From NCBI RefSeq assembly GCF_001468465.1, contig NZ_LNSA01000028.1, positions 1 to 58,169 on the forward strand: a stretch of 58,169 nucleotides of DNA. The letters are read 5' to 3'. Origin of the DNA: Sphingopyxis sp. H115. Its GTDB lineage: Bacteria; Pseudomonadota; Alphaproteobacteria; Sphingomonadales; Sphingomonadaceae. The translations under genes and the position numbers were made by a program. Below are positions 1 through 9,200 of this stretch, one piece after another; positions within the stretch are counted from its first letter, which is position 1; every line of letters begins with the position of its first letter. The notes below the pieces were generated by a model. The model was not told where the DNA came from. It did no database searches and was given only the letters and a program-made list of their open reading frames with translations.

Positions 1-872
1 GCCCGCCCGCCCGTGCAAAGTTGACCGCGACGCTCAATGCCGCCGGCGGGATCGACGCGCTGGTGACGCGAATTGCGGTCCCCGCGACCAGTCACGAGGT
101 GCGCGACCGCCTGTTTGACAATACACCCGCCGACGTCGCCCAGCGCGCCGCCGCGGGACGCCCCGACGCCGTTGCGGTCGAGGGCGCGGCGAGCAGCTAT
201 GCGATTCGCCATGCGGCGGTCGATCATTGCCCGGCCGACATTGGCCTGCCCACCGGACGCTGGCGCGGCAATGCCGACAGCTACACCGCCTTTTTCACCG
301 AATGTTTCGTCGACGAAATGGCGGCGCGCGCAGGCACCGACGCGCTATCCTATCGCATGGCGATGCTTGGCGATGCCCCCCTGCTCGCGCGTTGCCTGCT
401 CACCGCGACCAGCCTTGGCGGCTGGGAGGGCGGGCTGCCGGGCACCGCGCAGGGCTTGGCCTGCCATTCGATGCGGGGCAGCCATATCGCGTTGATGGCT
501 ACCGCGCGGCAGAGTGAGCGCGGGTTGCAGGTCGAACAGCTTGTCGCGGTCGTCGACGCGGGGCGGCTGGTCAATCCCGCGATCGCGCACCAGCAGGTCG
601 AAGGCGGGCTGATCTTCGGCCTCGCCGCCGCGGTCGGCGCAACCACCGATTATGCGGGCGGCGTCGCGACCGCACGCAAGCTCGGTCAACTAGGACTACC
701 CCGCCTGTCGCAGACCCCGCAGATATTGGTCGAGTTCGTCGACAGCGACCGCGAACCCGGCGGACTCGGCGAAATCGGGGTGCCGGTCGTCGCGCCCGCT
801 ATCGCCAATGCCATGTTCGCCGCCACCGGCCGGCGCATCCGCCGCATTCCGCTTTCGGGGCACCCGTCATGA
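1..872 (+). CDS. Molybdopterin-binding oxidoreductase large subunit, C-terminal part (5' truncated)
   Basis: The reading frame is open from base 3, so the gene begins before the window and only about 290 C-terminal residues are present. The sequence resembles the end of isoquinoline 1-oxidoreductase beta subunit (IorB)-type members of the xanthine dehydrogenase family. The clearest signature is the GLGEIGVPVVAPAIANAMF stretch near the end, where the family has a GEPGVPPVAPAIANAI-like motif carrying the catalytic glutamate; here that would be the E of GEIG. An upstream QQVEGGLIFGL segment also fits the cofactor domain. Family members oxidise heterocycles or aldehydes at a molybdenum cofactor, often in the periplasm; the substrate cannot be told from this fragment. 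The stop overlaps the ferrochelatase start (ATGA). Confidence 0.8.
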   Translation, partial: PPARAKLTATLNAAGGIDALVTRIAVPATSHEVRDRLFDNTPADVAQRAAAGRPDAVAVEGAASSYAIRHAAVDHCPADIGLPTGRWRGNADSYTAFFTECFVDEMAARAGTDALSYRMAMLGDAPLLARCLLTATSLGGWEGGLPGTAQGLACHSMRGSHIALMATARQSERGLQVEQLVAVVDAGRLVNPAIAHQQVEGGLIFGLAAAVGATTDYAGGVATARKLGQLGLPRLSQTPQILVEFVDSDREPGGLGEIGVPVVAPAIANAMFAATGRRIRRIPLSGHPS

Positions 873-1864
873 CCCTTCCTTCCGGCCACCCCCCCGTCGC
901 GTCGCGGCGCATCGGCGTGCTGCTCGTCAACCTCGGCACCCCCGACGCGCCCGACGCCCCTTCGGTGCGGCGCTACCTCGCCGAATTCCTGTCCGACCGC
1001 CGGGTCGTCGAGATTCCGCAAATTGTCTGGCAGCCGATCCTGCGCGGGATCATCCTTACCACACGGCCGAAAAAATCCGCGCATGCCTATGCCCAGGTGT
1101 GGACCGACAAGGGATCGCCGCTCGCCGCCATCACGCAGGCGCAGGCCGATGCGCTGCAGGCGGCGCTAGGCGAAACGGTGCAACTGGCCCATGCGATGCG
1201 TTATGGAAAGCCCGCGATCGGCCCCGCGATCGATGCCCTGATCGCCGCGGGATGCCGGCGCATCCTCGTCGCGCCGCTCTATCCCCAATATTGCGCGGCG
1301 ACGACCGCCACCGTCGTCGATGCGGTGGGCGCGCATCTCAAGACGCTTCGCTGGCAACCCGCGCTGCGCTTCCTGCCCCCCTATCACGACGATTCAGCCT
1401 ATCTGGCGGCCTTGAAGACATCGGTCGAAACAGGTCTCGCGGCGCTCGACTTCGCGCCCGACGTACTGCTCGCAAGCTTCCACGGCATGCCCGAGCGCAC
1501 TCTGCGCCTGGGCGACCCCTATCATTGCCAGTGCCAGAAGACCGCGCGGCTGCTGGCCGAAGCGATCGGCCGCCCGGTCGAGGTCGCCTTCCAGTCGCGC
1601 TTCGGCCGCGCCAAATGGCTCGAGCCCGCAACCGACAGGGTACTCGAACGGCTGGGCAAAGACGGCAAGAGCGTCGCGATCTTCGCGCCCGGCTTTTCGG
1701 CCGATTGCCTCGAAACGCTCGAAGAGCTGGCGATTCGCGGCAAGGAGCAGTTCGAGGCGGCGGGCGGGCGGCAATTCGCCTATATTCCGTGCCTCAACGC
1801 GGGCGGTCCGGGTATGGCGATGCTCGAAGCGCTCGTCCGGCGGGAGCTTGCGGGCTGGCTCTGA
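869..1864 (+). CDS. hemH: Ferrochelatase
   Basis: A 331-residue protein of normal bacterial length that inserts Fe2+ into protoporphyrin IX, the last step of protoheme synthesis. Family marks are the N-terminal VLLVNLGTPDAP motif, the SFHGMP segment with the metal-binding histidine, and SADCLETLEE carrying the conserved glutamate. A cluster of cysteines follows the active site (DPYHCQCQKT). The ATG overlaps the stop of the upstream molybdenum oxidoreductase by four bases, implying translational coupling, although no metabolic link between the two is evident. Confidence 0.96.
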   Translation: MTLPSGHPPVASRRIGVLLVNLGTPDAPDAPSVRRYLAEFLSDRRVVEIPQIVWQPILRGIILTTRPKKSAHAYAQVWTDKGSPLAAITQAQADALQAALGETVQLAHAMRYGKPAIGPAIDALIAAGCRRILVAPLYPQYCAATTATVVDAVGAHLKTLRWQPALRFLPPYHDDSAYLAALKTSVETGLAALDFAPDVLLASFHGMPERTLRLGDPYHCQCQKTARLLAEAIGRPVEVAFQSRFGRAKWLEPATDRVLERLGKDGKSVAIFAPGFSADCLETLEELAIRGKEQFEAAGGRQFAYIPCLNAGGPGMAMLEALVRRELAGWL

Positions 1865-1958
1865 CCGCCGCCGCTTACCAACTGTTTAGGTCCATGCGTT
1901 AAATTGCTCCGATGTGGTGCCGAAAAGGTGTGGCGCCGCCCGACTCCGGAGGTACGTC

Positions 1959-3584
1959 ATGAACCAGCTTCAATCGGCAGCACTGACGCTTGCCGGCGCC
2001 GTGCTGGTCTTCGCGGCGATCCTGTTCGCGATCTGGTGGATGCGGCGTCCGCGAACCGCCCCCGCCGCGCCGCGAGCCCCGCGTGCGCCGCGCCCGCCCG
2101 GCGAAAGCCGGTTGCCCAAATTGTCGCGCACCGCGAAACCCGAATATGAGGACGTCGAAATCGCGCCCGAACGGCTCGCGCGGATTCGCCGCAAGACTGC
2201 GCCGTCGCTGCTGGATGCGGAAGCTCAGCGTCTCGACCCAGAGCCGCTCGCCGATATCGAATCCGAAACCATCGACGCGGCGCTCGATTTGGTGGCGGAG
2301 CAGGTCGAGCGGGACACGCAGCGCGCGTCCGCCCCGGTCGACGCAAGCCTGTCCGAAACGCTCGACACCAACACGCGCGACCCCGACGGGACCGACACCG
2401 GCGATGCGGCCCTTGGAGAGGTGACGCTCCGCCTCGTCCCCCAGATTCCTCCGCGCGACGCGATCCTGACGACGAGTTGGCTCGGCGGCCGTCCGCGCCT
2501 GCCCCGCGGCATGGAATGGCCGGCGATCGGCGGCGAACCCGCCATCTTCCTGGCGCAGGTCGACTGCACCGGGCTGCCGCTGGATCTGTGGCAGGGAATT
2601 GGCCCGCGCGACGGGTCACTCGCCTTTTTCGTCCACCCGCGCAGCGCCGACATGCGGGTGTTCCACCTCCGCGATACCGATGTCGCGTACGCGCCGCCGG
2701 TGCCACTCGACCAAGACGCGGGCTGGTTCGAGCCCTACGGCGATCGCAGCTCCGACGGGCTTGTCCGCTTTGCCGTGCGCGCCTTCCCGGAATGGCCGGT
2801 CGACCTTGTCGCGCTTCGTCCCGGCGACGCCGACCTCGACGACACCGACGCGACGGATGCATCCGACAATATGCTGTTCGAGCGCGGCTATGACATCGCC
2901 GATCCGGCGTTTCATCCGTTCGACTGGGGCAGCATGACCGCCATGGTCGCGCTACTCGAAATGCGGCTCGACCGGCTCGAAACCGATCCCGCGCCGGTCG
3001 CCGGCGACGAGGGAACGATAGCGGAATCGGAGCATCGCGCGGCGATTAACCGCGAGGCGCGGGCTCGCGCCGAAGAGATCATCGCGATCGTGCACGACAG
3101 CGCGGCACGCGATGCCTTCGCGCCCGGCGACGCGACCGCAGTGATGTCGGCGCTCCATGCGATCCGCTGGGCCAAGGCGGTGCAGTCGGTCGATCCCGAA
3201 ACCGGCGACGCGCGTGTCGAGACGATCACCCTGCCGCTGACGACGCATCGGCCCGATGCCGACCTGTGGGTCCATGATTACCAGACAATCCTGTTCGACC
3301 GCGCCAAACATGCCTGGTGCGGCAACCCGAGCAGCCTGTCGGCGCCCGCCCGTGCTTTCTTCGAACCGCGCTGGCGCGACCTCGCCGCGCGCGCGACGGC
3401 GTCGATGGGCGGAGTCCCGTCGCACTCCACCGGCCGCCACAACGAGGCGGTGCTGATAGACCTGCCGACAAGCGCGCTGATGAGCCACCGTTTCGGAAGC
3501 GGCGGCCATCTGGTCGTGACGATCGACAAGGCCGCGCTGGCAGCGGGCGATTTTTCAGCACCGCGCGCCGCGTTGATCGATTGA
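1959..3584 (+). CDS. DUF1963 (YwqG-like) domain protein with N-terminal membrane anchor
   Basis: 541 residues. The ATG at 1959 is chosen over in-frame GTGs from 1914 because GGAGG sits at 1948-1952 with six bases of spacing. Residues about 6-29 form a hydrophobic segment followed by a Pro/Ala/Arg linker, suggesting an inner-membrane anchor. The acidic middle part leads into a DUF1963-like domain, with the LGGRPRLPRGMEWPAIGGEPA signature and the FLAQVDCTGLPLDLW strand typical of YwqG. The biochemical role of the family is unknown. The C-terminal third (GGVPSHSTGRHNEAVLIDL) also matches YwqG-like proteins. It stands between hemH and phbB with no obvious functional tie. Confidence 0.8.
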   Translation: MNQLQSAALTLAGAVLVFAAILFAIWWMRRPRTAPAAPRAPRAPRPPGESRLPKLSRTAKPEYEDVEIAPERLARIRRKTAPSLLDAEAQRLDPEPLADIESETIDAALDLVAEQVERDTQRASAPVDASLSETLDTNTRDPDGTDTGDAALGEVTLRLVPQIPPRDAILTTSWLGGRPRLPRGMEWPAIGGEPAIFLAQVDCTGLPLDLWQGIGPRDGSLAFFVHPRSADMRVFHLRDTDVAYAPPVPLDQDAGWFEPYGDRSSDGLVRFAVRAFPEWPVDLVALRPGDADLDDTDATDASDNMLFERGYDIADPAFHPFDWGSMTAMVALLEMRLDRLETDPAPVAGDEGTIAESEHRAAINREARARAEEIIAIVHDSAARDAFAPGDATAVMSALHAIRWAKAVQSVDPETGDARVETITLPLTTHRPDADLWVHDYQTILFDRAKHAWCGNPSSLSAPARAFFEPRWRDLAARATASMGGVPSHSTGRHNEAVLIDLPTSALMSHRFGSGGHLVVTIDKAALAAGDFSAPRAALID

Positions 3585-3622
3585 CGCCGTCGAGCCCCGT
3601 CGCCGCCTGAATAGCTTTGCGA

Positions 3623-3638
3623 TTGACGTTCCGGTCAA
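3623..3638 (+). promoter_or_regulatory. Inverted repeat upstream of phbB (candidate operator)
   Basis: TTGAC and GTCAA form a perfect 5-bp dyad separated by six bases (GTTCCG), about 63 bp before the phbB ATG. Its left arm could double as a -35 element. No protein is assigned to it. Confidence 0.3.
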
Positions 3639-3700
3639 CTTGCAGCCGCCCGCAGCGCGGCCTAATCAAGATAAGATAACTCTGTGGGAGAGCTTGATTT

Positions 3701-4423
3701 ATGGCACGCGTAGCAATCGTCACCGGCGGCAGCCGCGGTATCGGCGAAGCGATTTCGCTGAAACTAAAGGAACAGGGCGTCACCGTCGTCGCCAATTATG
3801 CCGGCAATGAGGAAAAGGCGCGCGAATTTACGGAGCGCACGGGCATTGCCGCGCGCAAATGGGACGTCGGCGACCATCAGGCGTGCCTCGACAATTGCGC
3901 TGCCATCGCCGACGAGTTCGGCGCCATCGACATCGTCGTCAACAACGCCGGCATCACCCGCGACGGCACGCTCGCACGCATGAGCTATGACGATTGGGAT
4001 GATGTTATGCGCGTCAACCTCGGCGGCTGCTTCAACATGGCCAAGGCTACCTTTGGCGGGATGGTCGAACGCGGCTGGGGCCGCATCGTCAACATCGGCT
4101 CGATCAACGGTCAGGCGGGCCAGTACGGCCAGGTCAATTACGCCGCCGCCAAGTCGGGCATCCATGGCTTCACCAAGGCGCTCGCGCAGGAAGGCGCGAA
4201 GAAGGGCGTCACGGTGAACGCGATCGCCCCGGGCTATATCGACACCGACATGGTGGCTGCGGTGCCCGCCCCGGTGCTCGAAAAGATCGTCGCGAAAATC
4301 CCCGTGGGACGCCTTGGGCAGGCCGACGAGATCGCGCGCGGCGTCGCCTTCCTGTGCAGCGAGGACGCGGGCTTCGTCACCGGATCGACGATGTCGATCA
4401 ACGGCGGCCAGCATATGTACTGA
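3701..4423 (+). CDS. phbB: Acetoacetyl-CoA reductase (3-ketoacyl-CoA reductase, SDR family)
   Basis: A 240-residue classical short-chain dehydrogenase. It shows the cofactor motif TGGSRGIG at residues 9-16, NNAG, the catalytic Ser in NIGSINGQAGQ, and Tyr/Lys in YAAAKSG. The NIGSINGQAGQYGQVNYAAAKSG region is characteristic of PhaB/PhbB, which reduces acetoacetyl-CoA to (R)-3-hydroxybutyryl-CoA with NADPH for polyhydroxybutyrate synthesis. It differs there from FabG. GGGAGAG lies seven bases before the ATG. No phaA or phaC is adjacent, so the gene is monocistronic or heads a short unit. Confidence 0.93.
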   Translation: MARVAIVTGGSRGIGEAISLKLKEQGVTVVANYAGNEEKAREFTERTGIAARKWDVGDHQACLDNCAAIADEFGAIDIVVNNAGITRDGTLARMSYDDWDDVMRVNLGGCFNMAKATFGGMVERGWGRIVNIGSINGQAGQYGQVNYAAAKSGIHGFTKALAQEGAKKGVTVNAIAPGYIDTDMVAAVPAPVLEKIVAKIPVGRLGQADEIARGVAFLCSEDAGFVTGSTMSINGGQHMY

Positions 4424-4578
4424 CGATGGCGGACGCCGGTGCCGCGCTGCGGCAGCCGGCGGCACGGCCAGCGGGGCGGCGATTCGCTCGAAGAATCGCC
4501 GAACACGTCTGCCCCCGCGTTCGCGGGCGCAGGCCGCGGCGGCTTTGCTGCCGCCGGCCAACCCGCTACACCCCCTTC
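4424..4578. other. Hairpin-rich spacer after phbB
   Basis: Three strong inverted repeats occur in 155 bp: CGGCGATTC/GAATCGCCG at 4477-4501 (9-bp stem, 7-base loop), CCCGCG/CGCGGG around 4514-4527, and GGCGGC/GCCGCC around 4538-4555. None is followed by a T tract, so a Rho-independent terminator is not supported. The spacer may attenuate read-through from phbB. Confidence 0.4.
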
Positions 4579-5121
4579 ATGACCGACACGCCGCTCGCCG
4601 CCGCCCAGCACGACCTTGCCCGCGCCTATGCCGGCGGCGCGCCCGGCGTGCTCGTTTCGGGCCTCGTCTGGCTGGTCGCCGGCGCGATGTGGCAATTGCA
4701 CGGCACGATGGCCGCCTTTGCCGCGCTCTTCTTCGGCGGCATGGCGATCCACCCGCTCGGCGTGTTGGTCGAGCGCGTGGCGTTCAATGCGCCCAAGGCG
4801 ACGATCGGCAAACCGCTGGAGACACTGGCGATCGAGGCGACGGTCCCCCTCTTCGCCGGCGTGCTGATCGCGTGGGTACTGCTTGTCCGCGCCCCCGACC
4901 TTGCGATTCCCATCTTCGCCGCGATCGTCGGCACGCGCTATTTCCTGTTTCGGACGATGTATGGCGAGATCGCCTATTGGGCGCTTGGCGCTGTCTTTCT
5001 GCTGATCGCCGCGCCGTCGCTGTTCGGCTTTGCCTGGCCGGTCAATATCGGCTTCCTCATCGGAGTCGCCGAACTGATTTTCGCCGTCCTGATCCTGCGG
5101 CGCTGGCGCAGCCGGACGTGA
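4579..5121 (+). CDS. Small integral membrane protein, DUF7010-like
   Basis: 180 residues with about five or six hydrophobic helices, for example VLVSGLVWLVAGAMWQL near the N-terminus and ALGAVFLLIAAPSLFGFAW late. The arrangement and length resemble the DUF7010 family of uncharacterised membrane proteins; the match is from memory of the family and is tentative. The ATG at 4579 is the first plausible start after the hairpin-rich spacer. The stop overlaps the GTG start of the next gene, so the two are probably co-translated. No catalytic motif is visible. Confidence 0.7.
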   Translation: MTDTPLAAAQHDLARAYAGGAPGVLVSGLVWLVAGAMWQLHGTMAAFAALFFGGMAIHPLGVLVERVAFNAPKATIGKPLETLAIEATVPLFAGVLIAWVLLVRAPDLAIPIFAAIVGTRYFLFRTMYGEIAYWALGAVFLLIAAPSLFGFAWPVNIGFLIGVAELIFAVLILRRWRSRT

Positions 5122-5363
5122 GCGCGCCGCTCCACCCCCCGGTCAAGCGCTCGGTGACCATCGCGGGCCACCCGACCTCGATCAGTCTCGAGCCGATGTT
5201 CTGGGACGCGCTCGAAGCCGAAGCCGCGCGGCGGGCGCTCCCCGTCAACGCGCTCGTCGCGCGAATTGATGTCGAACGCATGGAAGCCGCCGCCCCGCCG
5301 AACCTGACCTCGGCGATCCGGCAGTGGCTTTGGGCCTGCCGATCCCGTCAGATGGCGCCGTAA
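5118..5363 (+). CDS. Ribbon-helix-helix domain protein (RHH_4-like)
   Basis: 81 residues starting at a GTG that overlaps the upstream stop (GTGA). The core KRSVTIAGHPTSISLEPMFW followed by DALEAEAARRALPVNALVARID is the RHH_4 pattern: a beta strand, a first helix beginning SLEPMFWDAL, and a second helix. Such proteins are small, presumably dimeric DNA-binding or scaffold proteins common in alphaproteobacteria, with few known targets. The 3' end overlaps the convergent ATP-grasp gene by 16 bases. Confidence 0.85.
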   Translation: MSAPLHPPVKRSVTIAGHPTSISLEPMFWDALEAEAARRALPVNALVARIDVERMEAAAPPNLTSAIRQWLWACRSRQMAP

Positions 5364-6205
5364 ACCGCCGATCCGAACGCCGCGCCCTTGTCGGGAGCGT
5401 GGTGCAGGAACAGCGACGGTTCGATCAATTCGAGCTCCATGATATGGAGCCGCCCCGAGGCGTCGCCGACCATATCGACGCGCGCATAGACGGGCGGAGC
5501 GGGCGCGGCCGCCAGCGCCGCCGCGGCGAGCGCTTGCGCGGCGCCACTGGCGTTCCACAGCGTCTCGCGCCCGCCAAACTGTTCCTGCACGCGAAAGTCG
5601 CCCAACGCGGGGCGTTTGACGATCGCATGGCTGAACCTGCCCGCGAAGAAGAAGAGCGAAAATTCGCCGTCGGTCAGGATGCCGGGCATCAGCGGCTGGA
5701 CAAGCCGGCGCTGGCCGATTGCGTCTGCGGGGACCGGCGCGCCGCGGGCGATGCGGTGCGTGCCGTCGGCGCCGCCCGAGATCGCGGGCTTGATCACGAC
5801 TTCGTCGACGCCGAGTTCAGCCATCGCTTCGGCGAGGCGCGCGTCGTCGAGCGCCGCGACCTCGACCGTCGGCACGACCGCGACGCCCTTGCCGCCGAGC
5901 TCGGCGAGATAGGCCTTGTCGCTGTTCCAGCGTAGCACCGGGACCGGATTGACGACCGGCAGGCCTTCGCTCTCGAGCCGGTCGAGCAGCGCGTACCAGG
6001 CCGCGACATCGCGCTGATAGCCCCAGGCGAAGAGTGGCAGCACCAGATCGTAGCCCACAAGGTCGCCCGGATCGGTCCATACGCGCTGCTCGACAATCAA
6101 TCCGGCCGCTGCCAGTGCCGCCGCCTTGCGGGCGAAGGCGGGCTGCCACCTTTCTTCATAATCGGGCGCCGGGACAAGGATCGCGACGCGAGGCTGGAAG
6201 GGCAT
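5348..6205 (-). CDS. ATP-grasp superfamily protein
   Basis: 285 residues. The N-terminal half (VAILVPAPDYEERW, DLVLPLFAWGYQ) and the central part (LRWNSDKAYLAELGGKGVAVVPT, then DEVVIKPAISGGADGT) look like the pre-ATP and lysine-bearing regions of ATP-grasp ligases. The C-terminal DMVGDASGRLHIMELELIEPSLF contains the acidic metal-binding residues (E...E..P). These enzymes ligate a carboxylate to an amine or thiol through an acyl phosphate; the substrate is unknown. The ATG overlaps the last base of the glutamate dehydrogenase stop (TAATG), so it is co-transcribed with that gene, which makes an amino-acid substrate tempting but unproven. Confidence 0.78.
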   Translation of the reverse strand: MPFQPRVAILVPAPDYEERWQPAFARKAAALAAAGLIVEQRVWTDPGDLVGYDLVLPLFAWGYQRDVAAWYALLDRLESEGLPVVNPVPVLRWNSDKAYLAELGGKGVAVVPTVEVAALDDARLAEAMAELGVDEVVIKPAISGGADGTHRIARGAPVPADAIGQRRLVQPLMPGILTDGEFSLFFFAGRFSHAIVKRPALGDFRVQEQFGGRETLWNASGAAQALAAAALAAAPAPPVYARVDMVGDASGRLHIMELELIEPSLFLHHAPDKGAAFGSAVYGAI

Positions 6206-9200
6206 TACCGCGCCAAGAGCCCACGCGCCTGCCCGGCGATATGCGAGAGCATCGCGCCATTGGGGTTCGGGATCATCCGCGCGCGATCGACCGTGCTGCG
6301 GAACTGCTCGACGCGCGGCTCGTGGTCGGCGAGCCATTTGGTCACCGCCGCGTCGAGGTCGCCCTTGGGCAACCCGGCGAGGAAGGCGAGCCGCATCTGC
6401 TGGAAATCGCGCGCAAGGCTGTTGACGAGCAGGCGTTCCCACGGATCAGCGGGGCTCATATGCGCCGCGAGCGTCTGCGCCCAGTCGAGCCCCAGCGCTT
6501 CGCCCAGATGGGTGAAGGCGCGCGTTACCGCGACCTCATCGTCGCCGCGCCGTTCGGCCAGGTCGACGATGCCGATTGCGCCGTCGGTCTTGAACAGCCG
6601 GACGACCGCCGACGTCAGCGTCTCGGGAGCACCGGCGTCGAGCAATTGCTGCGCAAGCATGTCCCACTGGCGCTTGACCGAGGGGCTGAGCAGCGTGTCA
6701 ACGCCTGCGGTCAGGCGATCGACGCCGGGCTCGAGGCGGGCCACGACCGGTCCCGCCTGCGACAGCGTCTGGGTGACGCGCAGCAGGTCGGCCATCTGCG
6801 AGGTCATCGCCGACGATGCCTGGGCAAAGAGCGACAGGCGAACGCTCTCGTCGATCTTCGCGGTGTCGAGCGCGCCCCAGATCGCCGGCATGTCGAGCAG
6901 GCGTTCGACGGCGACGAAGGCCGCCGCGATGTCGCCGAGCGCGCAGCCTTCCTCTTCGACCAGCTCGAACGGATGAACGATGCCCATGCGATTGATGATC
7001 CGGTTCGCGATCTTGGTCGCGACGATCTCGCGGCGCAACTGATGGTCGGCGATCGCTTGCGCATAGTCGCGCTGCATCTCGTCGGGGAAGGCGGCGGCGA
7101 GGTCGCTTGCCAGCGCCGGATCGTCCGGCAGGTCGCTATGCTCGATCGCATCCTGCAGCGCGAGCTTCGCGGTCGAGAGCAGCACCGCGAGTTCGGGGCG
7201 CGTCAGCCCGCGTCCTTCGCCCGCGCGGCGCAGCAGTTCGTCGTTCGCCGCCAGCCCTTCGACCTTGCGGTCGAGCCGACCCGATGCCTCGAACGTCTCC
7301 ATGATCCGCACCAGCGACGGCACCGCCGCCGATCCGCCCTTTTCGGCGATCGACAGCGCGAGCGCCTGAAGCCGGTTGTCCTCGAGCACCAGGTCCGCGA
7401 CATTGTCGGTCATCCGGACGAGCAGCGCGTCGCGGTCGTCCTGGCCGAGGCGACCTTCGGCCATCTCGCGATTGAGCGCGATCTTGATATTGACCTCATT
7501 ATCCGAGCAGTCGACGCCCGCGCTATTGTCGATGAAGTCGGTGTTGATCCGCCCGCCATGCGCCGAGAAGGCAATGCGCGCCGCTTGCGTCACGCCCAAA
7601 TTCGCGCCCTCGCCGACCGCCTTGACGCGCAGATCCTCGGCATCGACGCGAAGCGCGTCGTTGGCGGGATCGCCGACCTCGGCATTATTCTGGCTCGCCG
7701 CCTTCACATAGGTGCCGATGCCGCCGAACCAGAGCAGGTCGACCGGCGCTTTCAGGATCGCCGAGATCAGCGAGCCGGGGTCGATTTCGCTGACCGACAG
7801 GCCGAGCAGCGCCTGCACTTCGGGAGAGAGCGGAATGCTCTTCTGGCTGCGTGGGAAGACACCGCCGCCCTTCGAGATCAGCTTCTTGTCATAATCATCC
7901 CAGCTCGATCGCGGCAGCGCGAACATCCGCTCGCGCTCCTTCCAGCTTTTCGCGGGATCCGGGTCGGGGTCGAGGAAGATGTGACGGTGATCGAAGGCGG
8001 CGCAAAGCTTGATCGCCTTCGACAGCAGCATGCCGTTGCCGAACACGTCGCCCGACATGTCGCCGCAGCCGACGACGCGGATCGTATCGGTCTGCACGTC
8101 GACGCCCATTTCGGCGAAGTGACGCTGGACCGAAATCCACGCACCCTTGGCGGTGATGCCCATCGCCTTGTGATCATAGCCTTTCGACCCGCCGCTCGCG
8201 AACGCATCGCCGAGCCAGAAGTCGCGCTCCATCGCGAGCGCATTGGCGACGTCGGAGAAGGTCGCGGTCCCCTTGTCGGCGGCGACGACGAAATAGGGGT
8301 CGTCGCCGTCGAGGATCGCCACGCCCTTCGGATGCACGACCTTGCCGCCGACCAGATTGTCGGTGATCGACAAAAGCGAGCGGATGAAGATGCGATAACA
8401 TTCGGTGCCTTCGGCGAACCAGGCATCGCGGTCGAGCGCCGCGTCGGGCAGCGCCTTGGGATAGAAGCCGCCCTTCGCGCCGGTCGGCACGATCACGGCG
8501 TTCTTGACGCGTTGCGCCTTCATGAGGCCGAGGATTTCGGTGCGGAAGTCGTCGCGGCGGTCGGACCAGCGCAGCCCGCCACGCGCGACCGGGCCGGCAC
8601 GGAGGTGGATGCCCTCGACCCGCGGCGAATAGACCCACACCTCGCGCCAGGGCAGCGGCTTGGGCAGGCCGGGAACCTGCGCGCTGTCGATCTTGAACGC
8701 CAGCGCTTCCTCGGCGGCGGGCGCAAAGGCGTTGGTGCGCAGCGTCGCGCCGATCACGGCGTGGAACAGACGCAGGATGCGATCCTCGTCGATCGACTTG
8801 ATGTCGGCGAAGTCGGCAAGGATTTCATCGGCGAGCGCCTGGGCGCGCTTCGCATCGCGCGCCTTGGGATCGTGGAGTGCGCGAAAACGCTCGATCAGTG
8901 CGGCCGTCAGTTTGGGTGCGTGGCGTAGCGCGCTGACCACCGTGTCCATGCCATAGGCCGAACCACCCTGGCGCAGGTAGCGGAACCAGGCGCGTAGCCA
9001 TATGATCGCGCGCGGGTCGGTCTGGTTCGTCAGCACCAGCTCGTTGAACGCATCATTTTCGGCGCGGCCGTCAAGCACCGCGGCGATCGCGCCTTCGAGC
9101 ACTTCGGCATAGGGAAGCAGCGCCAGCTCGTCGACATTGGCGGGCAGCCGCAGGGTGAAATCGTGGATCACGATCGGCAGGTCTTCGTCGCCGTCGGCAC

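Noticed and set aside
6034..8928. Long plus-strand ORF of 964 codons opposite the glutamate dehydrogenase gene
   Set aside because: It is a GC-driven antisense frame: basic, repetitive composition with no recognisable domain, fully overlapped by a clearly coding gene.
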